Part shown: positions 10,601 to 21,904 of the stretch, piece after piece | Position numbering within the stretch: position 1 is the stretch's first letter | Layout: every line of letters begins with the position of its first letter | DNA from: Zizania palustris | Taxonomy: Eukaryota > Streptophyta > Magnoliopsida > Poales > Poaceae | Reading direction: 5' to 3' | Assembly: GCA_019279435.1 (NCBI GenBank) | Contig: JAAALK010000080.1 | Span: forward strand, 32,766,778-32,830,777 | Length of the DNA stretch: 64,000 nucleotides | Translations under genes and position numbers: made by a program | The notes under the pieces: model-generated | Told to the model about the DNA's origin: nothing | Databases searched by the model: none | The model's input: only the letters and a program-made list of their open reading frames with translations

Positions 10601-13600
10601 TAAGTTTGTGGAAAGAAATGCTCTGGACATAAGTGAACTACCCAGACCAGTATTAATAGCTACCCCGGGCAAGCAAACCCTCGCCTATTCCTTTAGTCCA
10701 AGGGTATGGGTAGATATCCAAGGCACGATATTTTGGGCCGACCCCATTCTAATAGAATGCCAAGGTTTGGATCTCATTCTAGGGATGGATTGGTTAAATA
10801 AACACCAAGGAGTAATAGAATGTGCCCAGAGAAAAGTGACTGTGACCAGTGAAGAAGGGACTGCCGTCACATTCCAGATGCCAAGCATGAAGACCGGAAG
10901 ACCAAGACTACATCAGATTACCTTGGAGGAAATACCGATAGTCAGTGAATACCCGGACGTATTCCCAGAGGATCTACCAGGGATGCCACCCAAGAGGGAC
11001 ATCGAGTTCAAGATTGATTTGGTACCCGGGACTACCCCTATTTACAAGCGACCCTACCGGATGGCCGCTAATGAACTAGCTGAGATGAAGCAGCAGTTGG
11101 AGGATCTCGAGAGGAAAGGCTACATCAGACCAAGTACATCACCATGGGGTGCCCCCGTCATCTTTGTCGAGAAGAAAGAAGACAAGGCTAAGCGTATGTG
11201 TGTGGATTACTGCGCTTTGAATGAAGTAACCATCAAGAACAAGTACACGTTGCCTCGGATCGATGATCTCTTTGACCAGCTGAAGGGAGCTACGGTATTC
11301 TCAAAGATCGATCTACGGTCTGGTTATCATCAGTTAAGGATTCGAGAAGAGGATATACCCAAGACGGCCTTTACCACCCGTTATGGATTATATGAGTGTA
11401 CGGTTATGTCGTTCGGATTGACCAATGCCCCTGCATTCTTCATGAACATGATGAACAAGGTATTTATGGAATATTTGGACAAATTCATCGTGGTCTTTAT
11501 AGACGACATCCTCATTTATTCCAAGGACCAGAAAGAGCACGAGACTCAGCTCCGGTTAACCTTAGGAAAGCTAAGGGAACACCAGTTATACGCCAAGTAC
11601 AGCAAGTGCAAGTTTTGGACGGCGGAAGTGAAGTTCCTTGGACACATTATCTCTGCACAAGGCATTGCAGTAGATCCTACCACCGTGGAAGCAGTTACAG
11701 ACTGGTTGCCACCCACGAACGTATCTGAGATACGAAGTTTTCTGGGTTTGGCCGGATATTATCGAAGATTCATTGAGAATTTTTCCAAGATAGCCAAGCC
11801 AATGACCAAGTTGTTGCAGAAAGGAGAAAAGTTTGAATGGACTCCCGAGTGCGAGGAAAGTTTCCGCACCCTCAAGACCCGTCTGGTGTCAACACCCATA
11901 CTGACCCTACCTGATATCCGGAAAGACTTCCATGTCTATTGCGACGCATCTCGCCAAGGATTGGCATGTGTTCTTATGCAAGATGGAAAAGTTATCTCTT
12001 ATGCCTCTCGTTAGTTGAGACCTCATGAGTTGAACTACCCGACCCACAATTTGGAATTAGCCGCTGTAGTGCACTCCCTTAAGATATGGAGGCATTATTT
12101 GGTCGGAAACCGCTACGAAATCTTTACGGATCACAAGAGTTTGAAGTACATCTTCACGCAGCCGGACCTCAATCTGAGGCAAAGACGATGGTTGGAATTA
12201 ATAAAGGACTATGACTTAGGTATCCACTACCACCCCGGAAAAGCAAATGTGGTAGCCGATGCATTAAGTCGCAAGGGATATTGCACAGCCATTATGATTC
12301 AGGATCACGCGCCCTCACTATGTAAAGAGAGGGAAAAGTTAAATCTCGGGTTGACCACCGGAGCATACCTAGCCACCTTGGAGACTCAACCTGTCTTGTT
12401 CGAACAAATCCGAGAAGCTCAATTAGAAGACTCGGATATCGCCTCCATTAAGAAGAACATGAGACAAGGAAAAGCCCCAGGATTTTCAGAGGACGAGAAT
12501 GGCACCATATGGTTTGGAACCCGGATATGTGTGCCGGATAAACCAGAGATAAAAATCCTTATCCTGAGAGAAGCCCATGAGACATTGTACTCCATTCATC
12601 TCGGCAGAACCAAGATGTACCAGGACCTGAAGGAACGTTATTGGTGGGTTAGCATGAAGAGGGAGATTGCACAGTTTGTCGCCGAGTGTGACACCTGTAG
12701 AAGAGTAAAAGCTGAACATCAGAGACCTGCAGGACTGTTACAGCCATTGAAAGTACCTGAATGGAAGTGGGAAGAGATCGGTATGGATTTCATCACCGGA
12801 CTCCCAAAGACCCAACTTGGATATGATTCTATTTGGGTGATTATTGACCGACTCACGAAAGTAGCGCATTTCATAGCCGTCAAGACAACCTTTAGTGTCC
12901 CTAAGCTTGCAGAACTATACATGGCCCGCATTGTGTGTCTTCATGGAGTACCCAAGAAGATAGTGTCCGATAGAGGAAGTCAGTTCACCTCTCGTGTTTG
13001 GAAGAACCTTCAAGAAGAGATGGGAACAAGATTGAACTTTAGCACTGCCTACCACCCTCAGACAGATGGACAAACTGAAAGGGTGAATCAGATATTGGAA
13101 GATATGCTACGGGCATGCGTCTTGGATTTTGGAGCCACTTGGGACAAGAGCTTACCGTACGCTGAGTTTTCGTACAACAACAACTATCAAGCCAGTCTTC
13201 AGATGTCTCCTTTTGAAGCCCTATATGGACGTAAGTGCAGAACGCCTCTACTTTGGGATCAAACTGGTGAATCTCAAGTGTTCGGAACGGACATCCTTCG
13301 AGAAGCTGAAGAAAAGGTACGGATCATCAGAGACCGACTCAAGACAGCCCAATCACGACAGAAGAGCTACGCGGACAATCGACGCCGAGACCTAGCCTTT
13401 GAAGAGGGAGATCATGTCTACCTTCGAGTTACACCCCTCCGTGGCACTCAACGGTTTAACATGAGAGGAAAGTTGGCCCCTCGATATGTTGGACCCTTTC
13501 CCATTATTCGACGCCAAGGCGAAGTCGCTTATCAGTTGGAATTACCGCCCTCATTAACCGAAGTGCATGATGTGTTTCATGTGTCTCAACTAAAAAAGTG

Positions 13601-13826
13601 TCTTCGCGTCCCGACAGATCAAGTGGATCTACAACAGTTGGATGTTCAAGAGGATCTGACCTATGTGGAAAAGCCTGTCAAGATATTGGAAGTCAAAGAA
13701 AGGATCACCAGGAGTCGGGTCATCCGCTTCTGCAAAGTGCAGTGGAGCAATCATCCTGTAGAGGAAGCTAACTGGGAAAAAGAAGATGAACTCAAAGCAC
13801 AGCATCCTGAGCTATTCGAGGATTGA
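10601..13826 (+). pseudogene. pol: protease remnant, RT, RNase H, integrase, chromodomain
   Basis: Pol is in frame with gag. The protease region (about 10600-10830) keeps the C-terminal LILGMDWL motif, but the expected Asp-Ser/Thr-Gly active-site segment is absent. RT spans about 11000-11560, with FIDD at 11496-11507. RNase H (about 11920-12280) has YCDASRQGLACVL and ends near NVVADALSRK; it is cut by TAG at 12012 in a position normally Gln. Integrase has an HHCC finger (CDTCRRVKAEHQ) and a D,D35E core with Asp codons at 12786 and 12969 and Glu at 13077. The tail has a GPF motif and a chromodomain-like segment (about 13663-13800, VEEANWEKEDELK). The second half, 12015-13826, is fully open. 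Confidence 0.93.
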
Positions 13827-13854
13827 TCCGAATCTCGACAACGAGATTCTCTGT

Positions 13855-13867
13855 AAGGGGATAGGAT
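13855..13867 (+). promoter_or_regulatory. Polypurine tract of the gypsy element
   Basis: AAGGGGATAGGAT lies directly before the 3' LTR. This is the expected plus-strand primer site. Confidence 0.85.
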
Positions 13868-16549
13868 TGTAACACCGCAGAATTTAAAAATAATTAAAAT
13901 AAAAGAAAAATATTATTAAATACATTTCTGGAAATTATAATTAAAGAAAAACCCTTAAAGAGCCTTATTAAAGCCAAACAGGGAGAAATATTCAAAATTT
14001 GGACTTGAAAATTTTATGAGATAAACTAGAGGCCAAAATATAATTCTAGGAATTTTACAAATTTTTATCAACAGTGATTCAACCCTAAATCAAATATATG
14101 AATTACTGGAATTATTTTAAATCAGAAAAGATTTTAAAACCTTAATGGGCCGCAACCTCGAATTCACCCTCAACCCAGCCCAGCTCAGCCGTAACTCACT
14201 GACCAGTGGGGCCCGCTTGTCGGCGCCGCTTTCCACCTCTCTCTCCCGCCCGCGCTCGCCCCGGCCCCACATGGTAGCCACTTGCTCCCGCCTTCGCCCT
14301 CTGACCGCTCGGTCCCGCCTGTCGGCGCTCTCCTTCCCGTCCGCCCACTAATAGGTGGAGCCCACCTATCAGATTCATCTTCCTCCCGGGCAGGGGATCC
14401 CCTTTCCTTTTCCCCGGTTATCCCCTTCGGATTTCTTGCCGCCGTCCGCCTGATCCCGCCCGATCGCCCCCGGATCACCTTCCCCGAGCATCACCGACCC
14501 CATTCCATCCATAGCCCACACAGTTTTGTGATTTAATCTGGGCCCTCGGATCTGGTCTAAGGGGTATCGAGGCCTCTCGGCCGTCGATCGCCACTTAAAA
14601 CCCTCGAGCGATCTGGTGCGTCCACGTCGTACCGATTCGCAGGATCTAATCGCAGCCGTCCATTTTCCCTTAAAGGAACCCGCCTCGCGCCTGGCCGCCT
14701 GATCAGGATCGGACGATCCAGATCGGTTCGGTCCACGCGCACAATAGCCCTATCCACCGTGAGCCTGGCTCACCGTGGACTAAAGCCCATTTTCCAGTTT
14801 AAATAAAATTCCAGAAATTGATTTAATCTTTGAAAATTTATAACTTACTCATTTCAACTCCAAATTTCATCATTCAAATTTTGTTAAATTCAGCAATTTA
14901 TTATCTACACATTAATGCAATAAAAACAGTATGTTACTTTGGCACAAAATGATCTTAGCAATTAAATGAATAAAAACCCCTTAGGGATAAATTAATAATT
15001 CAGGAAATAAATTAGTAAAAACACTTAAAATGTAACTTTTAATGATATTAAATATAACCTCAGCACAATAAAGCTCAATTCACATATCTAAACCACAAAA
15101 CTTGTTTGCTTATGTTTTGTGATGATGTATTGAAATATGTTGTTTATTTTTCCGTATCGAGAAGACTACGAGTTCGTCGAGGAGCCGGAGTTCTACCCCG
15201 AGGTTCCTCCATCCCCATTTGCTAATCAAGGCAAGTCATAGACCACCTCTGTGGAAACAGTTGATCATTATTGAGCCATGTTTTAATGAATTATCGCTAT
15301 AACCCATAGGTTAATATTGCATTAGTCAAATATCAAGCCTTACACTTATATTTATTAGATCCCGTCCTTGTGTGCAAACCCAAGCCTTGCTTATTGAGCC
15401 TTAACTCCTTGTCAATCTACTATAAAATTATTATCTAGTGCCCAATGTACCGGCACAACTGCTATAGGATAAAAAGAATGAGTCGTAGATAGCTGGATTC
15501 TGATATATGAATTTCCCCGTTATTCTCATCTCTGGACTCTGTTGGAGTTGGCTAAGTATAAGTATGGTGAGTTCCGGGTGCAAGCTCGGGCATTGGTTTG
15601 TCGCACCCGGGGCACTATAAGGATCGGTCTGCGGGATCTGTTGTAAAGCACTTCCGTACCAACCACAAGTCTAATGGGTAAGTCCTAACTGGAAGTATGG
15701 AATGCTCCGACTCGATGCACCATAGTGGAGGGGGCAAGGGGCAAGCCTGCGGGTGACTTGTACTGACGAGGCTCAAGGAGGGGTATGGTGGAGCTCCGAC
15801 GCGTCAGGACACCATATGAAACCTATAAGAGCGTGCTGTTGAGTCGGGGAGGACTATATGGAAGGTTTTGGCACGAGTTCCCGTGAAATGGGTCATCTCG
15901 TTACACTTTGGTGTAGGTGATGAGTGCGTGCCTTGTGGGTACAGTGGTACATCTCTGATCAGAGTAAAATCAATCTTTTCGAAAAGCCGAGCCCACGGTC
16001 AAGGGCGGGTTGTGTGACTACTCGCAGTTAGTTTACAATTGTTTGAATGGTTGAGTTATTCATGGCATGTAAGGACTGTTGAGCGAGGTGGGGCTGACTG
16101 TACCCCTCGAGTTAGAAGATGATTATGCATACACATGTTTATGTTTCAGTACTAATGAATTGTTCACATTTAATTGCTTTACAAATTACGCGCTTCCGCA
16201 AAACTAGCCACTATATCCCTTGTTATTATCTTGCATTATATTTGCATTCGGTGGCTTGCTGAGTACATCTGTACTCACCCCGTTGACTTACACCATCAGA
16301 GCCCGTCTACTACGAGGAGGGTGAAGGTCTGGAGTAGCGACCCAGTCAAGGCGAGACTGGAAGGAGGCGTTCATCTAGGACCCTTGATTTTATTAGTTTC
16401 TCTTCACTTTCATTCACTTTTGTATTAATGCGGTCTACGAACCGTGAATGATTGCCCGTAATGTACGTGGTCGCATGATGAACGTCTTGTTTTATTGATT
16501 TTCTATGGAATTTCAATAAAGTCCTGATTTATTAAATCGGGGCGCGACA
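13868..16549 (+). repeat. 3' LTR of the gypsy element (2682 bp), internally deleted
   Basis: The ends are the same as in the 5' LTR (TGTAACACC...GCGCGACA), followed by the duplication ATACC. The 5' LTR block of roughly 610 bp is missing here at about 14530 (TTGTGATTTAATCTGGG). It is bounded in the 5' LTR by short GATT repeats, which fits illegitimate recombination after insertion. The lost block contains the TATA-like box. Confidence 0.95.
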
Positions 16550-16554
16550 ATACC

Positions 16555-17426
16555 TCTGGTCACAAAGGAAGCGATCCTACACAGCCAGATGTCTTGTGTA
16601 GCCAGACAACCACGGACCATTTGGTGAGATGTTATTAAGAGTTTGCATAATTTCATTTTTCTACGTCTAGCTAATCGGACATGTTTTTTGCAGGCGCAGT
16701 ATGGTGAACACATAGTTCGACTCCATGGAGAGGACTATGATTGGCGGAGAGAACCTATTGACCAAATGGCCGTGTACTCCAGCGGAGGTGGAAAAAGCCA
16801 TGGACGGTGATACAATGTTTTTATTAATGTTTTGTGTATGGTATTGTGATGGTAACTAACTCATTCAATGTTGCAGGTACTCCATGTTCAATGGAGTTAT
16901 TGACTCGAGAGCGGTGAGAGCTCAGAAGTCAGCTCAGTCGTCGCAGAGCTCCGTCGGAGTTGGCTCCAGCCGTCGTCGCTCTTCAGAAACCCCGGAGGTG
17001 GTTCGGGTGAGGGAGGAAATGAGGCGGCTAAACGAGCACAACAGGAAACAACAAGAGTACTATATCGCCTGCTTAGCACAACAGCAGGCGATGATCCAAG
17101 TAAGTTTAGTTTGGATTGTTGTAGTTAAAAAGTATTCAAAAATAGGTTTAGAACTAACTAATTACATTATAACATGTGTAGCAACTAGACCAACAAAATG
17201 GTGCATTTGACATGTCCATGTTCCAACCACTACCTCCCCCGCCATCACCACTATCTCCTACATCACCTGAGGTAACTCCTAGATACTTAAGTTAGCGTTT
17301 AGAAGGGTAGTTGAGTTCGTTCTCTAATTTTGTCTATTTCTTCAGGGTTTCCGTACGCCTAGGAAAATGTGGATGAAGCGGGAGGCAGCGGCGGCACCCA
17401 CGACCCAAATGTGTGGTGATCAGTGA
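16555..17426 (+). pseudogene. Second CACTA-1 gene, 3' exons after the gypsy insertion
   Basis: Coding resumes at 16555 with the rest of the interrupted exon (SGHKGSDPTQPDVLC). Further exons have GT-AG borders. One begins AQYGEHIVRLHGEDYDWRRE; one begins YSMFNGVIDSRAVRAQ and carries a charged helical stretch (REEMRRLNEHNRKQQEYY) likely to be coiled coil. A short Pro-rich exon (FQPLPPPPSPLSPTSPE) and a last exon end at TGA 17424-17426. CACTA-2 has a different terminal frame, ending about 37429, so the exact C-terminus is uncertain. Confidence 0.75.
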
Positions 17427-17722
17427 GTATGGATATGTATTGTGAACCTGGATTGAATCTCGATGTGTTATGTGACTTTGTATGTGAATTTGGATGGTAT
17501 ATGTGAATGCGGATGTGTATTGTGACTTTGAATGTGAATTAAGTTGTGTTATGTGATTTTGGATGTGATGTGTGAAGTTTTGGATGTGAGATGTGATTTG
17601 GATGTTATATGTGAAGTTTGAATGTGATTTTGGATGTGAAATGTGAATTTGGATGTGTATTGTGAATGTGATATAAATTGTGTTTGGATGTGAGTGTGAA
17701 TAGGGGAACCAGGAAAAAACAA
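17427..17722 (+). repeat. T/G-rich degenerate minisatellite in the CACTA-1 3' region
   Basis: Repeated variants of TTGGATGTGAATGTGA with no coding potential lie between the second gene and the subterminal array. CACTA-2 (37430-37715) and CACTA-3 (about 48350-48600, opposite strand) carry the same block, so it is an old part of the family. Confidence 0.8.
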
Positions 17723-17730
17723 AAAAAACC

Positions 17731-18092
17731 CAGCTAACTTCCGTCCGCTTTGACCATAGCCGATGGAAGTTAGCTGCTTTCGGCCACGTGGGCAGAAAGG
17801 CTAACTTCCGTCGGCTAGGGCCAAAGCCGACGGAAGTTAGGTGCCCCTAACTTCCGTCGGCCAAGCCGGCCGACGGAAGTTAGCACCCCTTTGCTGACGT
17901 GGCAGAATTCGGCGCTAACTTCCGTCGGCCACGTGAAGCCGACGGAAGTTAGCTAACTTCCGTCTACTCGCTTCCGTCGGCCAAATGCCTACGAAAGTTA
18001 GCCTTTTGCCGACGGAAGTTAGCTTCTTCCGTCGGGAAAGGGCTAACTTCCGTCGGCTTTGGCCGACGGAAGTTCCCTGTTTTGTTGTAGTG
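17731..18092 (+). repeat. 3' subterminal repeat array and terminal repeat of CACTA-1
   Basis: There are many copies of TAACTTCCGTCGGC and its complement in both orientations, often paired as small hairpins. The array ends with the terminal TTTTGTTGTAGTG at 18092. The next bases, AGA (18093-18095), are one copy of the 3-bp duplication. Such arrays are the binding sites for the second En/Spm protein; that function is inferred here. Confidence 0.92.
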
Positions 18093-18093
18093 A

Positions 18094-18780
18094 GAGGCCA
18101 TTAGGATTTTACTTGTATTTGTGGCATCCCATGGTTTCAAACTTTATCAAATGGATATCAAAAGTGCATTTCTTAATGGCTTCATAGGCGAAGATATTTA
18201 TGTAAAACAACCCCCTGGCTTTGAAAACCCCAAATACCCACATAAAGTCGTTAAACATACCCTCGAATTTGGCATTTGGTATTCTGCGTCTTCCTCATTG
18301 TGTCTTCGAGACTATTCGGATGCGGATTTTGCTGGGTGTAGGATTGATAGGAAAAGTACCTTCGGTACTTATCATTTTCTGGGTACTTCGTTTGTTTGTT
18401 GGTCTTCCCGCAAATAGTCTAGTGTTGCACAATCAATGGGTGAGGCCGAATATGTTGCTGCAGCTAGCTGTTGCTCTCAGATTTTGTGAATGGTTTCAAC
18501 TTTGCGGGATTTTGGGTTAGATTATAAGAGTGTACCACTTTTCTGTGATAACACTAATGCTATTTGTATTGCAAACAACCCTGTTCAACATTCCAGAACC
18601 AAACACATTGATGTGCGATATCATTTTCTCAGAGATCACAATGAGATGGGTGATATTGAACTTCAATATGTTGATACCCAACACCAGCTAGCAGATATTT
18701 TCACAAAACCCCTTAATGCTTCACATTTTGCCTACTTGCGTGGGGAACTTGGTATTTGTCACCCTTACAGCATTCTGTAA
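18094..18780 (+). pseudogene. Copia-A pol fragment (RT start joined to RNase H)
   Basis: The frame opens with RT motif FKLYQMDIKSAFLNG and runs to PPGFENPKYPHKV. It then jumps to the end of RT/RNase H (VKHTLEFGIWYSASS; YSDADFAG), so the YVDD-containing centre of RT is deleted. RNase H continues with a TAG at 18415-18417 and a TGA near 18486, then CDNTNAICIANNPVQHSRTK and LADIFTKPL. The stop TAA is at 18778-18780. The product would be inactive. Confidence 0.88.
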
Positions 18781-19915
18781 AGGGGAGCACTTTTTCATTA
18801 ATATGCATATGCTCATTGTGTGTGAAATTGCACTTACATGTTTTTCACCAATATGTCTTGTTTTAATTCATGCAATCATGTCAGCTCAGCTCCATTTAAT
18901 ATGTTTGATACATTTTGTGCATGATTTTTCTTTCCAAAATCAAAATCGTGCTCACTGCTTAGTCTTGATTCTAGCATGTTTAGGCAGGACTCCTTTAGCT
19001 TTCTCTTATCTGCTTGATAGCAAGAATCCTTTTCTCTAGATCCTAAAAATTGCAACTTGAAAAATTGTATTGCTTACTCATGGATATTCTTCAAGTGCTG
19101 AACAATTTGTACACTTATCAAAATCTAAAATCCATGATTTGAATGCTAAAGGTGAAAAGATCCAGGTGGGTTTATTTGTCACACTAATTTATTCTAGACT
19201 GCTTACAATTGCACTATGGTCTGAACTAGGATAATTTAGTGTATGCCAAAATCACTGCCTTAAGATTTTGATGGCTTTCTTGCCTAAGCTTGGCTTGATT
19301 GGAAAGTATAAGGTAGATGAACAAATAACCCCTAGCATTATGAAAAGAACAGCAAGTATAAATTCATTATCAATCAAGTTTGCTTTCAAATACTCCACTT
19401 GAACTGGACTTGTCTGTCTAGAGTAGAAATTAGCTAGCTTTGCATAATCTCTGCTTTTACTTGTCTAGTTACCTTGATTGAGTGGTGATGTTTTTATTTC
19501 AAAATAATGAAATCACATGCTATCATTATGCTTTTAGATCATGTTAAATTGAGCTGAGCACATGAAAATTGGTATTAAGGTTGGCATATTTTTGTTTTAA
19601 ATGTCTTTGCACTTCTGCACATTTCGAAGCCTTGCATCTTTTAACTTCTCCTTGATTCTTGCATTGCCAAAGGGGGAGAAATTTTTGAGTTCTCTGCGAC
19701 AAAGGGGGAAAATAACTTAGGGGGAGTTTTTATCTTGCAAAGGGAAAGATTTGTCGATAGGGCTTTTACTCTTTCGAAAAAGGGGGAGGAAAATTCTTTC
19801 ATCAAGTGACATGATTTGGCTCGTTTCTGAGTTTTTATGGTCACTTGTGTGCTGAAATTTTTCAAATTTTCTTGAACTAGAATTTGATTGTCAATACACT
19901 CATCAAGGGGGAGAT
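18781..19915 (+). other. Copia-A non-coding region between pol and 3' LTR
   Basis: This is 1.1 kb without a supported gene. Its right half has several purine runs such as AAGGGGGAG (about 19670-19790), which resemble the real polypurine tract at 19905-19915. In Maximus/SIRE elements this interval may hold an extra ORF; none is recognisable here. A minus-strand open frame at 19641-20087 runs across the LTR border and is judged spurious. Confidence 0.6.
19905..19915 (+). promoter_or_regulatory. Polypurine tract of Copia-A
   Basis: AAGGGGGAGAT lies directly before the LTR start TGAGAAACC. This form is typical of Maximus/SIRE elements. Confidence 0.85.
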
Positions 19916-21904
19916 TGAGAAACCAAGGGTTGGTTTTGGAGTCTGTGATGAGTGATTGAAACGATTGATCTTTTGGATTCGAAGGGGTCCCTCCGAAGGG
20001 GTTCGGAGGTTGTTTCACCGAAGGGTTCAGTGGGTCCGTTTGTTGCGGATGTTGCAACGGAGTGTGACTGTCAGAGGGGTCCGACAATACACAATGATTT
20101 GGTTGTACCGAAGGGTTCAGTACTTTGGGCGGTACACCGGAGGTTGTTTACTAAGAGAGGTCTACGGGGTAGTGGATACACTTGTCTATCTGTGGTGCGC
20201 ATGTGACTTCGGAGGTGACGGGCGGTTCGCAGCAAGTGAACCTGGGTCAAGCGGGAGGCTTGATGACGGGCGAGCGGGGAGCTCGGTCACGAAGGCTACA
20301 AGGGGTCAAGGTTGGTCCTCGGGTCATGTTGCGCCAGGCGAAGGCAGAGGGTGCAGAGCGTGGCTCTGGCTGAAGGTACCCCAAGACAAAGTTCTCGGAG
20401 ACGAGGCACTTTGAAGGGTACGCCGAAAGGAGTGACTTCGAAGTATGGTGGACAAAGTCCTCAGCAATGAGGCCAGGCGTTCGAAGTGTGCTCTGAAAGG
20501 AGGCACTCGAAGGTTCACTCGACGAAGGTCTTAAAAGTCGAGGTGCATCGAAGGCATGATCCGGGTGAGGTTCGTCGAGGAGTGTGCTCGGGGAGATACA
20601 CTGCGATGAAGTGCTCACGGAATGCTTCATGCAAAGGCCTTGGATGAAGTAGGGACTTCGAAGGGTGGTACTCCGAAGGTGGGGCTTCGGAGTGTGGCTG
20701 ACTTGAAGTACTTCGGCCATGCATGACTTCGGTACACGGACTGACGGAGTTCGAGCTAGGAGTAGCTGCGAAGCCATGGTGGTCCACTCCGGAGGTGATG
20801 GCGTGAAGACTCAAGGGCTTTAACGTCTTCGGCTCAAAACTGTCACTATATCGAAGGTTGACTTCGGTGAAGCGAATGCCGTCAGGCTCAAGGCTTCTCA
20901 CCGAAGCTACCGCAGCCCTCACGTGCGAAGGGGGACTTCAGAACACTCCAAAACTGCAAGGGCTGACCGTGTCTGCTCTACAAAAGCTGGTGCTATCTCC
21001 TCTACGAAGCTGACAAAAGAAGCCTCCAAATAAAGTAGACTACCAGTTGTACCCCCTGTTCTGATGAGACAAAATCACTGTAAACCCTAGGGGTAAAGTA
21101 GTATATTCACAGGGCTGAATAGTGCCTATAAATAGTGGAGGCTAGCTAGGCAACAGTAACACTTTTGAGCAGTCATTTTAGAAATCTTGTGCTAGCCGCC
21201 ACATATTTTGTATTCATCCTGTGAATTCATTTTGTGTTCCCTGTTCAAGCAATGGAACTTTGATTCTGTTTTCATTTACTGCTTGAACTTGTATGCTTGT
21301 TTTGCACTGAAAGTTTTGATTTATTTTTGGTCCGCTTCTTCCTGGTTTGAGTTTGTGCAGTGGTTCTCTTTTGGAGAAGTGTGTGAGTGTTTTGTGCTTG
21401 TGAAGTGTGTGTTCGCTCTGTGTAACTGAGGCTAGTCCTCTCTGATTACTAGCGAAGCACTGTTCTTGGCTTAACTCGAAGCCTGTTTTCTTCCCTATCG
21501 GAGTCCTCAGCGCAGTGTGTTTAGTGTGTGTTCCGACCTCCGAAATATGAAGCCTAGTACCAGTTGCTAGTGCAGAGTATCTAGTCGAAGTCCTCAGAGA
21601 GAAGTCATCTCTTGCGAAGGGTTAAGTGTGAAGTCTGCTCGAAGGCACCCAGTGTGCGGAGCCTGCACTGATTTAGCAGAGTTGAGTTTTTGGTGGTATG
21701 GGTGGAGCGAAGTCTTCTTGACTTCAAACTTTTGCTATTTGCGAAGCCTAGTTTCGGAGCAGTGAAATACCTCCGAACCATAACTTCGAAGGGTGTGTTC
21801 GAAGCCTGTTCCGTAGAAGACAAAACTAAAACAGAAGGCTATTTTTAGCCTGAAATTTTAAAAGCTCCCATTCACCCCCTCTGGTCGTCGTTTCCGGTCC
21901 AACA
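19916..21904 (+). repeat. 3' LTR of Copia-A (1989 bp)
   Basis: It starts TGAGAAACCAAGG and ends GGTCCAACA. It matches, as an inverted copy, the LTR at 25624-27616. It is dense in CGAAGG and TTCGAAG-type motifs, has a TATA box at 21127-21134, and carries further TTCGAAG motifs after the presumed transcription start. Confidence 0.93.
21127..21134 (+). promoter_or_regulatory. TATA box of the Copia-A LTR
   Basis: The octamer TATAAATA is in the middle of the LTR. The opposite-strand Copia-B LTR has the same octamer at the same relative place (26396-26403). Confidence 0.7.

Larger units (their letters stand above)
5028..16549 (+). mobile_element. Ty3/gypsy chromovirus (Tekay/Del-like), nested in CACTA-1
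   Basis: This is a structurally complete LTR retrotransposon: 5' LTR, tRNA-Met primer site, extra ORF, gag, pol (protease, RT, RNase H, integrase, chromodomain), polypurine tract, 3' LTR. LTRs start TGTAACACC and end GCGCGACA. The 5-bp target duplication ATACC is at 5023-5027 and 16550-16554. The undisturbed CACTA-2 copy shows a single ATACC at the equivalent site (about 36534-36538). The integrase-last order, the C-terminal chromodomain and the long LTRs point to the Tekay/Del chromovirus group. From memory, the extra 5' ORF resembles rice RIRE3/RIRE8; this is not verified by alignment. Gag-pol carries several amber codons and a protease deletion, so this copy is not autonomous. Confidence 0.95.
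18093..21904 (+). mobile_element. Copia-A (Maximus/SIRE-type), 3' part
   Basis: This is the plus-strand end of a Ty1/copia element: RT and RNase H fragments, a long 3' non-coding region, polypurine tract and 3' LTR. RT coding sequence (EAIRILLVF) begins directly at the CACTA-1 right end, and the AGA duplication lies within what would read as a Leu-Glu codon pair. CACTA-1 therefore inserted into this RT, and the 5' part of Copia-A should lie to the left of the window. The five bases after the LTR, CAAAT (21905-21909), are one side of the expected target duplication within Copia-B. Confidence 0.85.

Noticed and set aside
17731..18092. CRISPR-like regularly repeated short motif
   Set aside because: The repeats occur in both orientations with irregular spacing and end in a CACTA terminus, in a plant genome.
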